Source: Drosophila persimilis
Lineage: Eukaryota > Arthropoda > Insecta > Diptera > Drosophilidae
Direction: 5' to 3'
NCBI RefSeq assembly: GCF_003286085.1
Contig: NW_020825552.1
Span: forward strand, 1 to 64,000
Length of the DNA stretch: 64,000 nt
Notes under the pieces: model-generated
Database searches by the model: none
What the model saw: the letters and a program-made list of their open reading frames with translations, nothing else
Told to the model about the DNA's origin: nothing
Program-made: the position numbers and the translations under genes
Shown: in pieces, positions 1-11,653 of the stretch
Layout of the letters: each line of letters opens with the position of its first letter
Position numbering within the stretch: position 1 is the stretch's first letter

Positions 1-1368
1 ACAGACTTCTGACCTCGTTTTTGTTAACGATGGTTCTCTTGCTACGGTATCTAGAGCAAGCCCCAATATCTCTCCCTGAAGATCCTTACCATCCAACTTT
101 GTTGATATCACTGGAGTTAACACAATCTGGAGGTGCTGACAGTTCCATCGCTCCTTGTCACATAAAGTGTTTTCGCAAAACAAACTTTATCGATTTAGAT
201 CTACATCTCTCGCGTGTGATTGGTCGTTTCTTTATTCATTACCGAACATAGATGCAACTGTTAACTCGTTTTATAGTTCTATTTACTCCGCCCTAAATAC
301 GTTTGTTCCAGATATCACTGTACCTGTATCGTCCAAGCCTCCCTGGTTCTCCAAGTATTTGTCATACTTAAAAAATAATAAATCCCGGCTCTATAAAAAG
401 TACCAGAAGTCGGGCTCACGTTGGCCTTAGCTGTATACTCCTCCGCTCGCTCTCTATCCTTGCCGTCAATAGTCAGTGTTATAATCATTACCTTTCACAA
501 TGTAGTAGAAACTTTCGTAGTGATCCTAAAAAATTCTATTCGTTCGTTAACTCTAAGCGCAAGTCAAACGGTTTTCCGTCCCTTCATTACCAGAACAAAA
601 CAGAAGCTTCTGCTGTTGGTATTGCAAATTTATTCGCTAACTTTTTCCAAACAACGTACTTGTCTCATATTTACAACGCATCCACTCCGTATCCGTACCA
701 GCTACCTCAAGCTAACAGCATTTTTCTGCCCTTTTTCGAGGAAAGCGTTGTTCTGGAAGGTTTGTCATCTATGGACATGTCGTTTTCTGCGGGTCCAGAT
801 AAGGTACCAAGTTGCATCTTAAAATACTGTGCCCAGTCCCTTTGCAAACCTTGACCTTTCTCTTCAACCTCTCCTTGGAACAGTCTTGTCTCCCAGTAAT
901 TTGGAATGAGTCCTATATCATTCCGCTTCACAAAAGGTTCAAGATCAAACATTGAAAAACTATCGCGGTATCGCAAAGCTTTCCGCCATCCGAAGCTTCT
1001 TGAGTTCCGGTCACCCGGCAACTTCAACATCTTTGTTGCAGCTTGATATCTCCGTCGCAAACACGGTTTTTCAGACATCGACTAACCTTCTTGAGTTTTC
1101 TAACCTAATCCACCGTGGTTTTCAAAATTGGTTTGCAGACGGATGTAGTTTTTACTGACTTCAGCAAGGCATTCGATTCTGTGAACCATGCTCTGCTTAT
1201 TCACAAGCTCTCTTTATTAGGGTTCCCAACGAATCTTCTAGATTGGATTTTGTCCTATCTCTCTAACCGTACTCAACGTGTTTTGTTTTCTAACGTGTTG
1301 TCAAATACTGTAAATGTTACTTCAGGTGTGCCACAGGGAAGTCATCTGGGCCCGCTTCTGTTCATTTT
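1..1368 (+). pseudogene. CR1-like LINE ORF2 fragment, array copy 1 (endonuclease end and RT), frameshifted
   Basis: Translation in several frames gives the endonuclease C-terminus, the linker and the reverse transcriptase core up to the GVPQGSHLGPLLF motif. There a DINE-1 interrupts it. The family encodes an AP-like endonuclease plus reverse transcriptase for target-primed insertion. Compared with copy 3 this copy has about ten small indels, nearly all in short homopolymer runs (for example near 27, 65, 173, 219, 419, 853, 934 and 1007). No long frame survives. Either this copy has decayed or the assembly is poorly polished here. Confidence 0.85.
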
Positions 1369-2452
1369 TATACCCGATACTCAAATGAGTATTGGGGTAT
1401 ATTAGATTTGTGGTAAAGTGGATGTGTGTAACGTCCAGAAGGAATCGTTTCCGACCCTATAAAGTATATATATTCTTGATCAGCATCAATAGCCGAGTCG
1501 ATTGAGCCATGTCTGTCTGTCCGTCTGTCCGTCCCCTTCAGCGCCTAATGCTCAAAGACTATAAGAGCTAGAGTAACGATGTTTTGGATCCAGACTTCTG
1601 TGATATGTCACTGCTCCAAAAATATTTCAAAACTTTGCCCCCGCCCCACTTCCGCCCCCACAAAGGGCGAAAATCTATGGCATCCACAATTTCGACGATA
1701 CGAGAAAACTAAAAACGCAGAATCGTAGAAGATGACTATATCTTCTAGAGTGCAAAATCTGAACCAGATCATAATTATTACAGCCAGAATCACGAAAACA
1801 TTTCACTCTTTCTCGCTCTGTCTCACTCTAACACACAGGTTCATGGTCGGTTTTGCCAATTGCAAAATATGAGTTCAAGGATCTCAGAACCTTAAAAGCC
1901 AGAGCAACCAAATTTGGTATCCACACTCCTGTGATATCGGACCTTGACCGTTTCATGTCAAATTTCGCCACACCCCCCTCCGCCCCCGCAAAGGACGAAA
2001 ATCTGAGGCAACCACAAATCTCAGAGACTATTAAGGCTAGAGTAACCAAATTTGGTACACACACTCCTTTAAGATGTCACTATAAAACGTATGTATCTCA
2101 GAATTTCGCCCCACCCCCATCCGCCCCACAAAGGACGAAAATCTGTTGCATCCACAATATTGCAGATTTGAGAAAACTAAAAACGCAGAATCATAGAGAA
2201 TGACCATATCTATCAGATTGCTGAGTCTGGATCAGATCAGATAATTTTTATAGCCAAAAGGAACAAATCAATTTGCATTGGCTACGCAGCGCCCGACGTC
2301 ACGCTCAGACTGATTTTCTGTTTCTCTCGCACGCACTCGTTGTCGTGTCGTTTAATATTAGCGGCGTCTGCCGGAGGAAAGCCATACTGACTAAGTATCG
2401 GGTATAACTGTAGAGTTGCGGTGTCCGCAGCAACTCACAACGTCCCCCTCGT
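1369..2452 (+). mobile_element. DINE-1/INE-1-type non-autonomous Helentron, hybrid subfamily copy
   Basis: It starts with the inverted repeat TACCCGATACTCA/TGAGTATTGGGGTA and has a GTCY microsatellite near 1501-1535. It ends with an imperfect hairpin (GAGTTGCGG / CCGCAGCAACTC) about 20 bp before the terminal CCCCCTCGTT. This matches the known DINE-1 layout: a 5' inverted repeat, a GTCY microsatellite and a 3' hairpin. There is no Rep/helicase gene, so it depends on an autonomous partner. The 3' body is the subfamily seen at 32346 and 47392, while the 5' part matches the copy at 9469. Confidence 0.92.
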
Positions 2453-3977
2453 TTTTGTTTGTTTTTACAATTCAACTTTAAACGACACTCAAACACACTG
2501 GTACATTTGATGGCACAATAATTTACAAACATATAAACAGCACGCAACGAAACACTTGTAACCTCGACTAGGCCCGCAGTCAGCCAGGGGGGGAAAGGGA
2601 AAAGAGAGAGACAAAATATTCGGCACTTTGACGGAGAGACTAAACCTCGAACACGACCTCGACCCACAACGTTTCACGACACGACTTTTCTTTTGGATAG
2701 AGATCCATGACTCGAGACCATTCCACGATCGGGGCAAAAGGCTCCAAAAGTACGAATTGACAAGAGGGTGTCCAGTGTGTGTGGATGTGTGGTGTGAGTC
2801 AAGAAAGTAAGTGGGGCCACGCTCAAAAGTATGCTGTCTCTTCTTTGTAATTCTCCCTAACTTAAAAATTTGATTTGCAATCCCCCTGTGAGTTTGTCAC
2901 TTGATGTTTTGTTGGCTGTAATGCGGTATGTGGTCTTCAAGTCCCCTCTACTACCCTTGCCGCCTGCGGAGGGCAGACGACTAGGAATGTAACATGTACA
3001 TGTGGGCGGGCAGTTTATAGGGGGGCCGTAGTTGATTTATGCGAAGACTAGCATTTTGGCTCAATTTAGGCCGTAGTGGTGGGGTGTGGCGGCAACTGAT
3101 GCTGATTTGAAAATCGATTACGAAACCGATAATCAATTGTCAGCACCGTTGCCGCCCAAAGATTTATCACAGATTGTAATAATTTTGTAGTGTGGTGAGA
3201 AGGGGGAAGAAGGGGTGTGAGGAATAGATAAAGAGAAAAGGTAAACAATGCAGGTGCTTTGCGTGGAAAATAAGAGGAAAGACACTAAATAAAAAGAGAC
3301 AAGCACTTGCAGAAATAACAATACAGATAAGTTGTAGACTGGAGTGGAGACGACGGAAAAACAGGTAATAAAAGAGATACTACACTGGAACAAAGACGAG
3401 ACAAAACAGGTACAATATTACAATAAACATAACAATTTAAAATAATGTCTATATCTTTTTCTATAATTACAGGGAAGACAAGAAGCATCGGCCGGCATAG
3501 CAAAACACAATGCTTGTAAAGACATTGCGGTTGCATACCGGCCGACCCCGTCGTCCCCCTGGTCGACGAAATTGGGCGTCATACGAAGTCGTCAGAGGTA
3601 GCTGCAATTAGCACCTCGTCGTCGTTGTGGCTGTGGCTGCCCTCTTGGAGAACCAGTGGCACTGGTCCGGCCACCAGCTGGGAGCCAGGAGTAGACGGCA
3701 CACATATTACTGTGGCGACACAGGTCCGGCCGCCAAAGTGAAATGGATGTGAGTGTGTGTGTGCGTCGGCAATTGGGCCCTAATGTAGGGCGAGTGGCAC
3801 TGGTCCGGCCACCAGCAGTGGGCAATGGCGGTCGATGACACGCCTACTCGAACGGCACATGTCCGGCCCGCCCAAGTGTAATGGATGTGTGTGTGTGTGT
3901 GTCTGAATGGCTGGCGGTAAGTATTTTGAGAGCCCTTTTTAATCATATTTGTGGCTGATAAATTTTTCCTTTTCCAG
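2453..3977. other. Array spacer, copy 1: unidentified sequence with splice-like signals
   Basis: No recognisable gene. Two intron-like stretches are visible. One runs from a GTACAA donor near 3410 to TATAATTACAG ending near 3471. The other runs from GTAAGT near 3918 to TTTTCCAG at 3977, directly abutting the LINE fragment. Between them lies a GC-rich stretch (about 3480-3900) holding two diverged copies of a segment that starts GTGGCACTGGTCCGGCCACC, plus short TG runs. It could be part of an unrecognised host gene or of another repeat. Copy 1 carries about 40 bp near 2930-2972 that copy 2 lacks. Confidence 0.5.
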
Positions 3978-5433
3978 GACCATAGGTACGACTTTTTCAA
4001 TGGGCTAACGGATATTTCCCTTGTCCAAATTAATGCCGTTAAAAACATTAGGGACAGACTTCTTGACCTCGTTTTTGTTAACGATGGTTCTCTTGCTACG
4101 GTATCTAGAGCAAGCCCAATATCTCTCCCTGAAGATCCTTACCATCCAACTTTGTTGATATCACTGGAGTGTACACAATCTGGAGGTGCTGACAGTTCCA
4201 TCGCTCCTTGTCACATAAAGTGTTTTCGCCAAACAAACTTTATCGATTTAGATCTACATCTCTCGCGTGTTGATTGGTCGTTTCTTTATTCATTACCGAA
4301 CATAGATGCAACTGTTAACTCGTTTTATAGTTCTATTTACTCCGCCCTAAATACGTTTGTTCCAGATATCACTGTACCTGTATCGTCCAAGCCTCCCTGG
4401 TTCTCCAAGTATTTGTCATACTTAAAAAATAATAAATCCCGGCTCTATAAAAAGTACCAGAAGTCGGGCTCCACGTTGGCCTTAGCTGTATACTCCTCCG
4501 CTCGCTCTCTATTCCTTGCCGTCAATAGTCAGTGTTATAATCATTACCTTTCACAATGTAGTAGAAACTTTCGTAGTGATCCTAAAAAAATTCTATTCGT
4601 TCGTTAACTCTAAGCGCAAGTCAAACGGTTTTCCTCCGTCCCTTCATTACCAGAACAAAACAGAAGCTTCTGCTGTTGGTATTGCAAATTTATTCGCTAA
4701 CTTTTTCCAAACAACGTACTTGTCTCATATTTACAACGCATCCACTCCGTATCCGTACCAGCTACCTCAAGCTAACAGCATTTTTCTGCCCTTTTTCGAG
4801 GAAAGCGTTGTTCTGGAAGGTTTGTCATCTATGGACATGTCGTTTCTCTGCGGGTCCAGATAAGGTACCAAGTTGCATCTTAAAACACTGTGCCCAGTCC
4901 CTTTGCAAACCCTTGACCTTTCTCTTCAACCTCTCCTTGGAACAGTCTTGTCTCCCAGTAATTTGGAATGAGTCCTATATCATTCCGCTTCACAAAAAAG
5001 GTTCAAGATCAAACATTGAAAACTATCGCGGTATCGCAAAGCTTTCCGCCATCCCGAAGCTTCTTGAGTTCCCGGTCACCCGGCAACTTCAACATCTTTG
5101 TTGCAGCTTGATATCTCCGTCGCAACACGGTTTTTTCAGACATCGACTAACCTTCTTGAGTTTTCTAACCTAATCCACCGTGGTTTTCAAATTGGTTTGC
5201 AGACGGATGTAGTTTTTACTGACTTCAGCAAGGCATTCGATTCTGTGAACCATGCTCTGCTTATTCACAAGCTCTCTTTATTAGGGTTCCCAACGAATCT
5301 TCTAGATTGGATTTTGTCCTATCTCTCTAACCGTACTCAACGTGTTTTGTTTTCTAACGTGTTGTCAAATACTGTAAATGTTACTTCAGGTGTGCCACAG
5401 GGAAGTCATCTGGGCCCGCTTCTGTTCATTTTT
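3978..5433 (+). pseudogene. CR1-like LINE ORF2 fragment, array copy 2, 5'-truncated
   Basis: It encodes the endonuclease end (RLLDLVFVND, SLPEDPYHPT), the linker (SSKPPWFSKYLSYLK) and the RT core (YRGIAKLSAIPKLLE, TDFSKAFDSVNH, GVPQGSHLGPLLF). The 5' truncation at 3978 falls at the position equivalent to about 62098 in the longer LINE at the right end of the window. Small indels, such as an extra A near 4585 and a changed run near 4845, break the frame compared with copy 3. Single missing bases in homopolymers could be assembly errors. Confidence 0.9.
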
Positions 5434-6522
5434 TATACCCGATACTCAAAATGAGTATTGGGGTATATTAGATTTGTGGTAAAAGTGGATGTGTGTAACG
5501 TCCAGAAGGAATCGTTTCCGACCCTATAAAGTATATATATTCTTGATCAGCATCAATAGCCGAGTCGATTGAGCCATGTCTGTCTGTCCGTCTGTCCGTC
5601 CCCTTCAGCGCCTAATGCTCAAAGACTATAAGAGCTAGAGTAACGATGTTTTGGATCCAGACTTCTGTGATATGTCACTGCTCCAAAAATATTTCAAAAC
5701 TTTGCCCCGCCCACTTCCGCCCCCACAAAGGGCGAAAATCTATGGCATCCACAATTTCGACGATACGAGAAAACTAAAAACGCAGAATCGTAGAAGATGA
5801 CTATATCTTCTAGAGTGCAAAATCTGAACCAGATCGTATAATTATTACAGCCAGAATCACGAAAACAATTTCACTCTTTCTCGCTCTGTCTCACTCTAAC
5901 ACACAGGTTTCATGGTCGGTTTTGCCAATTGCAAAATATGAGTTCAAGGATCTCAGAACCTATAAAAGCCAGAGCAACCAAATTTGGTATCCACACTCCT
6001 GTGATATCGGACCTTGACCGTTTCATGTCCAAATTTCGCCACACCCCCCTCCGCCCCCGCAAAGGACGAAAATCTGAGGCAACCACAAATCTCAGAGACT
6101 ATTAAGGCTAGAGTAACCAAATTTGGTACACACACTCCTTTAAGATGTCACTATAAAACGTATGTATCTCAGAATTTCGCCCCACCCCCCTCCGCCCCCA
6201 CAAAGGACGAAAATCTGTTGCACAATATTGCAGATTTGAGAAAACTAAAAACGCAGAATCATAGAGAATGACCATATCTATCAGATTGCTGAGTCTGGAT
6301 CAGATCAGATAATTTTTATAGCCAAAAGGAACAAATCAATTTGCATTGGCTACGCAGCGCCCGACGTCACGCTCAGACTGATTTTCTGTCTCTCTCGCAC
6401 GCACTCTTTGTCGTGTCGTTTAATATTAGCGGCGTCTGCCGGAGGAAAGCCATACTGACTAAGTATCGGGTATAACTGTAGAGTTGCGGTGTCCGCAGCA
6501 ACTCACAACGTTCCCCCTCGTT
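5434..6522 (+). mobile_element. DINE-1-type Helentron, array copy 2, hybrid subfamily
   Basis: Same insertion site in the LINE RT domain (after GPLLFI) as in copies 1 and 3. It carries the same short GTCY allele as copy 3 (gagccATG followed by a short run), whereas downstream of about 5640-5740 its body matches the other DINE-1 subfamily. Terminal inverted repeat and 3' hairpin are both present. Confidence 0.93.
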
Positions 6523-8004
6523 TTTGTTTGTTTTTACAATTCAACTTTAAACGACACTCAAACACACTGGTACATTTGATGGCACAATAATTTACAAACA
6601 TATAAACTGCAGCAACGAAACACTTGTAACCTCGACTAGGCCCGCAGTCAGCAGGGGGGGAAAGGGAAAAAGAGAAAAAGAGAGAGACAAAATATTCGGC
6701 ACTTTGACGGAGAGACTAAACCTCGAACACGACTCGACTCCACAACGTTCACGACACGACTTTTCTTTTGGATAGAGATCCAGACTCGAGACCATTCCAC
6801 GATCGGGGCAAAAGGCTCCAAAAGTACGAATTGACAAGAGGGTGTCCAGTGTGTGTGTGTGTGGTGTGAGTCAAGAAAGTAAAGTGGGGCCACGCTCAAA
6901 AGTATGCTGTCTCTTCTTTGTAATTCTCCCTAACTTAAAATTTGATTTGCAATCCCCTGTGAGTTTGTCAACTTGATGTTTTGTTGGCTGTAATGCGGTA
7001 TGCGGCAGACGACTAGGAATGTAACATGTACATGTGGGCGGGCAGTTTATAGGGGGCGTAGATGATTTATGCGAAGACTAGCATTTTTGGCTCAATTTAG
7101 GCCGTAGTGGTGGGGTGTGGCGGCAACTGATGCTGATTTGAAAATCGATTACGAAACCGATAATCAATTGTCAGCACCGTTGCCGCCAAAGATTTATCAC
7201 AGATTGTAATAATTTTGTAGTGTGGTGAGAAGGGGGAAGAAGGGGTGAGGAATAGATAAAGAGAAAAGGTAAACAATGCAAGTGCTTTGCGTGGAAAATA
7301 AGAGGAAAGACACTAAATAAAAAGAGACAAGCACTTGCAGAAATAACAATACAGATAAGTTGTAGACTGGAGTGGAGACGACGGAAAAACAGGTAATAAA
7401 AGAGATACTACACTGGAACAAAGACGAGACAAAACAGGTACAATATTACAATAAACATAACAATTTAAAATAATGTCTATATCTTTTTCTATAATTACAG
7501 GGAAGACAAGAAGCATCGGCCGGCATAGCAAAACACAATGCTTGTAAAGACATTGCGTTGCATACCGGCCGACCCCGTCGTCCCCCCTGGTCGTCGAAAT
7601 TGGCGTCATACGAAGTCGTCAGAGGTAGCTGCAATTAGCACCTCGTCGTCGTTGTGGCTGTGGCTGCCCTCTTGGAGAACCAGTGGCACTGGTCCGGCCA
7701 CCAGCTGGGAGCCAGGAGTAGACGGCACACATATTACTGTGGCGACACAGGTCCGGCCGCCAAAGTGAAATGGATGTGAGTGTGTGTGTGCGTCGGCAAT
7801 TGTGGCCCTAATGTAGGGCGAGTGGCACTGGTCTGGCCACCAGCAGTGGGCAATGGCGGTCGATGACACGCCTACTCGAACGGCACACGTCCGGCCGCCC
7901 AAGTGTAATGGATGTGTGTGTGTGTGTGTCTGAATGGCTGGCGGTAAGTATTTTGAGAGCCCTTTTTAATCATATTTGTGGCTGATAAATTTTTCCTTTT
8001 CCAG
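6523..8004. other. Array spacer, copy 2
   Basis: Nearly identical to 2453-3977, with the same two intron-like stretches. The second has GTAAGT near 7945 and its TTTTCCAG acceptor ends at 8004. The GC-rich middle (about 7510-7930) is open for about 45 codons in one plus-strand frame from the acceptor near 7500, then stops. I do not recognise the product. Confidence 0.5.
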
Positions 8005-11000
8005 GACCATAGGTACGACTTTTTCAATGGGCTAACGGATATTTCCCTTGTCCAAATTAATGCCGTTAAAAACATTAGGGACAGACTTCTTGGCCTCGTT
8101 TTTGTTAACGATGGTTCTCTTGCTACGGTATCTAGAGCAAGCCCAATATCTCTCCCTGAAGATCCTTACCATCCAACTTTGTTGATATCACTGGAGTGTA
8201 CACAATCTGGAGGTGCTGACAGTTCCATCGCTCCTTGTCACATAAAGTGTTTTCGCCAAACAAACTTTATCGATTTAGATCTACATCTCTCGCGTGTTGA
8301 TTGGTCGTTTCTTTATTCATTACCGAACATAGATGCAACTGTTAACTCGTTTTATAGTTCTATTTACTCCGCCCTAAATACGTTTGTTCCAGATATCACT
8401 GTACCTGTATCGTCCAAGCCTCCCTGGTTCTCCAAGTATTTGTCATACTTAAAAAATAATAAATCCCGGCTCTATAAAAAGTACCAGAAGTCGGGCTCCA
8501 CGTTGGCCTTAGCTGTATACTCCTCCGCTCGCTCTCTATTCCTTGCCGTCAATAGTCAGTGTTATAATCATTACCTTTCACAATGTAGTAGAAACTTTCG
8601 TAGTGATCCTAAAAAATTCTATTCGTTCGTTAACTCTAAGCGCAAGTCAAACGGTTTTCCTCCGTCCCTTCATTACCAGAACAAAACAGAAGCTTCTGCT
8701 GTTGGTATTGCAAATTTATTCGCTAACTTTTTCCAAACAACGTACTTGTCTCATATTTACAACGCATCCACTCCGTATCCGTACCAGCTACCTCAAGCTA
8801 ACAGCATTTTTCTGCCCTTTTTCGAGGAAAGCGTTGTTCTGGAAGGTTTGTCATCTATGGACATGTCGTTTTCTGCGGGTCCAGATAAGGTACCAAGTTG
8901 CATCTTAAAATACTGTGCCCAGTCCCTTTGCAAACCCTTGACCTTTCTCTTCAACCTCTCCTTGGAACAGTCTTGTCTCCCAGTAATTTGGAATGAGTCC
9001 TATATCATTCCGCTTTACAAAAAAGGTTCAAGATCAAACATTGAAAACTATCGCGGTATCGCAAAGCTTTCCGCCATCCCGAAGCTTCTTGAGTTCCTGG
9101 TCACCCGGCAACTTCAACATCTTTGTTGCAGCTTGATATCTCCGTCGCAACACGGTTTTTTCAGACATCGTTCAACATCGACTAACCTTCTTGAGTTTTC
9201 TAACCTAATCCACCGTGGTTTTCAAATTGGTTTGCAGACGGATGTAGTTTTTACTGACTTCAGCAAGGCATTCGATTCTGTGAACCATGCTCTGCTTATT
9301 CACAAGCTCTCTTTATTAGGGTTCCCAACGAATCTTCTAGATTGGATTTTGTCCTATCTCTCTAACCGTACTCAACGTGTTTTGTTTTCTAACGTGTTGT
9401 CAAATACTGTAAATGTTACTTCAGGTGTGCCACAGGGAAGTCATCTGGGCCCGCTTCTGTTCATTTTTTATACCCGATACTCAAAATGAGTATTGGGGTA
9501 TATTAGATTTGTGGTAAAAGTGGATGTGTGTAACGTCCAGAAGGAATCGTTTCCGACCCTATAAAGTATATATATTCTTGATCAGCATCAATAGCCGAGT
9601 CGATTGAGCCATGTCTGTCTGTCCGTCTGTCCGTCCCCTTCAGCGCCTAATGCTCAAAGACTATAAGAGCTAGAGCAACGATGTTTTGGATCCAGACTTC
9701 TGTGATATGTCACTGCTCCAAAAATATTTCAAAACTTTGCCCCGCCCACTTCCGCCCCCACAAAGGGCGAAAATCTGTGGCATCCACAATTTTGACGATA
9801 CGAGAAAACTAAAAACGCAGAATCGTAGAGAATGACCATATCTTTTAGACTGCGGAATCTGAATTGGATCGTATTATTATTATAGCCAGCATCACGAAAA
9901 CAATTTAATTTTTTCTCGCCCTGTCTCTCTCTAACACACACGTAGCATAGGCGGCTTTGCTTAGAGTAAAACATTAGCGCCTAGATCTCAGAGACTATAA
10001 AAGCTAGAGCAACCAAATTTGGTATCCACACTCCTAATATATCAGACCGAGACGAGATTGTTTCAAAATTTCGCCACACCCCCTTCCGCCCCCGCAAAGG
10101 ATGCAAATCTGGGGATATTCACAAATCTCAGAGAGTATTAAGGCTAGAGTAACCAAATTTAGTGTCCGTACTCCTGTTAGATCTCACTATAAAAAGTATA
10201 TCTCAAAATTTCGCCCCACCCCCTTCCGCCCACACAAAGGACGAAAATCTGTTGCATCCACAATATTGCAGATTCGAGAAAACTAAAAACGCAGAATCAT
10301 AGATAATGACCATATCTATCAGGTTGCTGAATCTGGATCAGATCAGATCATTTTTATAGCCAAAAGGAACAAATCAATTTGCAGTGGCTACGCAGCGCCC
10401 GACGTCACGCTCAGACTGATTTTCTGTCTCTCTCGCACGCACTCTTTGTCGTGTCGTTTAATATTAGCGGCGCTGCCGGAGGGGAGCCATACTGACTTAG
10501 TATCGGGTATAACTGTAGAGTTGCGCTGTCCGCAGCAACTCAGAACGTCCCCCCTCGTTTTATTTGTGAATGACCTTCCTCAAGTTATAACATACTCTAC
10601 TACACTAATGTATGCTGATGATGTCAAAATCTGTCTTTCTTACTCTGATTGGTATTTGCACACACGCCTTCAACTTGATCTAAGTGAACTACTATTGTGG
10701 TGTTCAACTAATCTTCTTTTTCTGAACCTTTCCAAATGCAAACTTATGACATTTTACCGTCGCGCTCCTCATTGTTCGCGCTCCCATATGTTCTAGGAAA
10801 TCATGTCCTTGAGCGAATTTCGAGTTCAAATGACCTCGGAATCCTTTTTGATCATAAGATGTGTTTTAACACCCATATAGCTGCAACTGTAAATAAAGCT
10901 AAGGGTGTTTTAGCGTTCATCGAGCGTTGGTCCAAGGAGTTTGACGACCCGTACGTTACGAAACAACTGTACATCTCATTAGTACGTCCTATATTGGAGT

Positions 11001-11527
11001 ATTGTTCTTGTGTGTGGAGCCCGCAGTATAAAGTACAGCAGGCTGTTATTGAATCCGTGCAAAAGCAATTTTTAATTTTTGCCTGGAACTTTAACTGGGA
11101 CTCAGGTAGAATCTTGCCACCCTACCGGTCTAGGCTAAATCTTATTGACCTGCCGTCGTTGCACCATCGCAGAATATGCAATGGCGTAATGTTCGTGCAC
11201 AAGCTCCTTCTTGGGACTGTTGACTCCCAAAATCTCGTGGGTCAGATTGACTTGGCCGTTCCATCTAGACCTACCCGTACTTTTAGGCCTATCCGTCTAC
11301 CCATATGTAGGTCTAATTATGCTGATCATGAACCTTTTAGGGTTTTATGCTATAATTATAACTCCCTCTGTCAAACCCTATCCCCTGAACTGTCTCTTAA
11401 ACTAATTGCATGCAATATTTATAATCATTTAAATTTAGCTAACTTTAAACTTATCTTTTTCCGCCTTTAGTAACTAAGTACCATTATTAACAGATAATTG
11501 TTAATTTAATAAATAAATAAATAAATA
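8005..11527 (+). pseudogene. CR1-like LINE, array copy 3: 5'-truncated ORF2 to 3' tail, split by a DINE-1
   Basis: The first half (8005-9468) is open and encodes the endonuclease end and the RT core to GVPQGSHLGPLLF. After the DINE-1 (9469-10558) ORF2 resumes in the RT palm with VNDLPQVITYS and the YADDVKI active-site motif near 10611-10631. It continues through the thumb and C-terminal domain (FDDPYVTKQLYISLVRPILEY) to a stop at 11468-11470. A frameshift near 10780 separates the palm from the C-terminal part. The 3' end is a run of AAAT/TAAA units at about 11507-11527, a LINE-type tail. Because the LINE resumes exactly after the DINE-1, this is the parental arrangement of the array. Confidence 0.9.
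9469..10558 (+). mobile_element. DINE-1-type Helentron, array copy 3, second subfamily
   Basis: Inserted in a T-rich site of the LINE RT (left ...TTCATTT, right TTATTTGTG), in line with Helentron insertion at TT. The body has the second-subfamily sequence (ACTGCGGAATCTGAATTGG near 9850, TAGCATAGGCGGC near 9943) also seen at 20911, 38017, 43523 and 44638. Inverted repeat, GTCY run and terminal hairpin are all present. Confidence 0.93.
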
Positions 11528-11653
11528 GCTCAAGTATAATTTTGTGTTCGTGTGTGGCATCGTCAAAAAACACAGTAAAAAATATATATAACATTGGATT
11601 CCCGTTAGAGATTGATTACTTGGCCAAACGTGGGGTCGTATCCTTGCAAATCG

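Larger units (their letters stand above)
1..10558 (+). repeat. 4,027-bp tandem array (CR1-like fragment, DINE-1, spacer), three copies, first cut by window edge
   Basis: Equivalent points recur at a constant spacing of 4,027 bp; for example the LINE truncation point lies at 3978 and 8005. Copy 1 runs from the window edge, copy 2 is 3978-8004, and copy 3 starts at 8005. Each unit has a 5'-truncated CR1-like ORF2 fragment, a DINE-1 inserted at the same ORF2 position, and a spacer of about 1.5 kb. Copy 3 ends differently: after its DINE-1 the LINE continues to its natural 3' end instead of entering the spacer. Copies 2 and 3 are nearly identical in their LINE part. The array must extend left of the window. 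Confidence 0.93.

Noticed and set aside
1501..1540. GTCY runs as a CRISPR array or satellite
   Set aside because: They are the short internal microsatellite of DINE-1, with no spacers and no long-range periodicity.
10101..10286. Recurrent ~60-codon ORFs in DINE-1 copies (such as those starting QIWGYSQISES)
   Set aside because: They appear in every second-subfamily copy because the DNA repeat is conserved. They change frame freely between copies and have no protein-like composition or start context.
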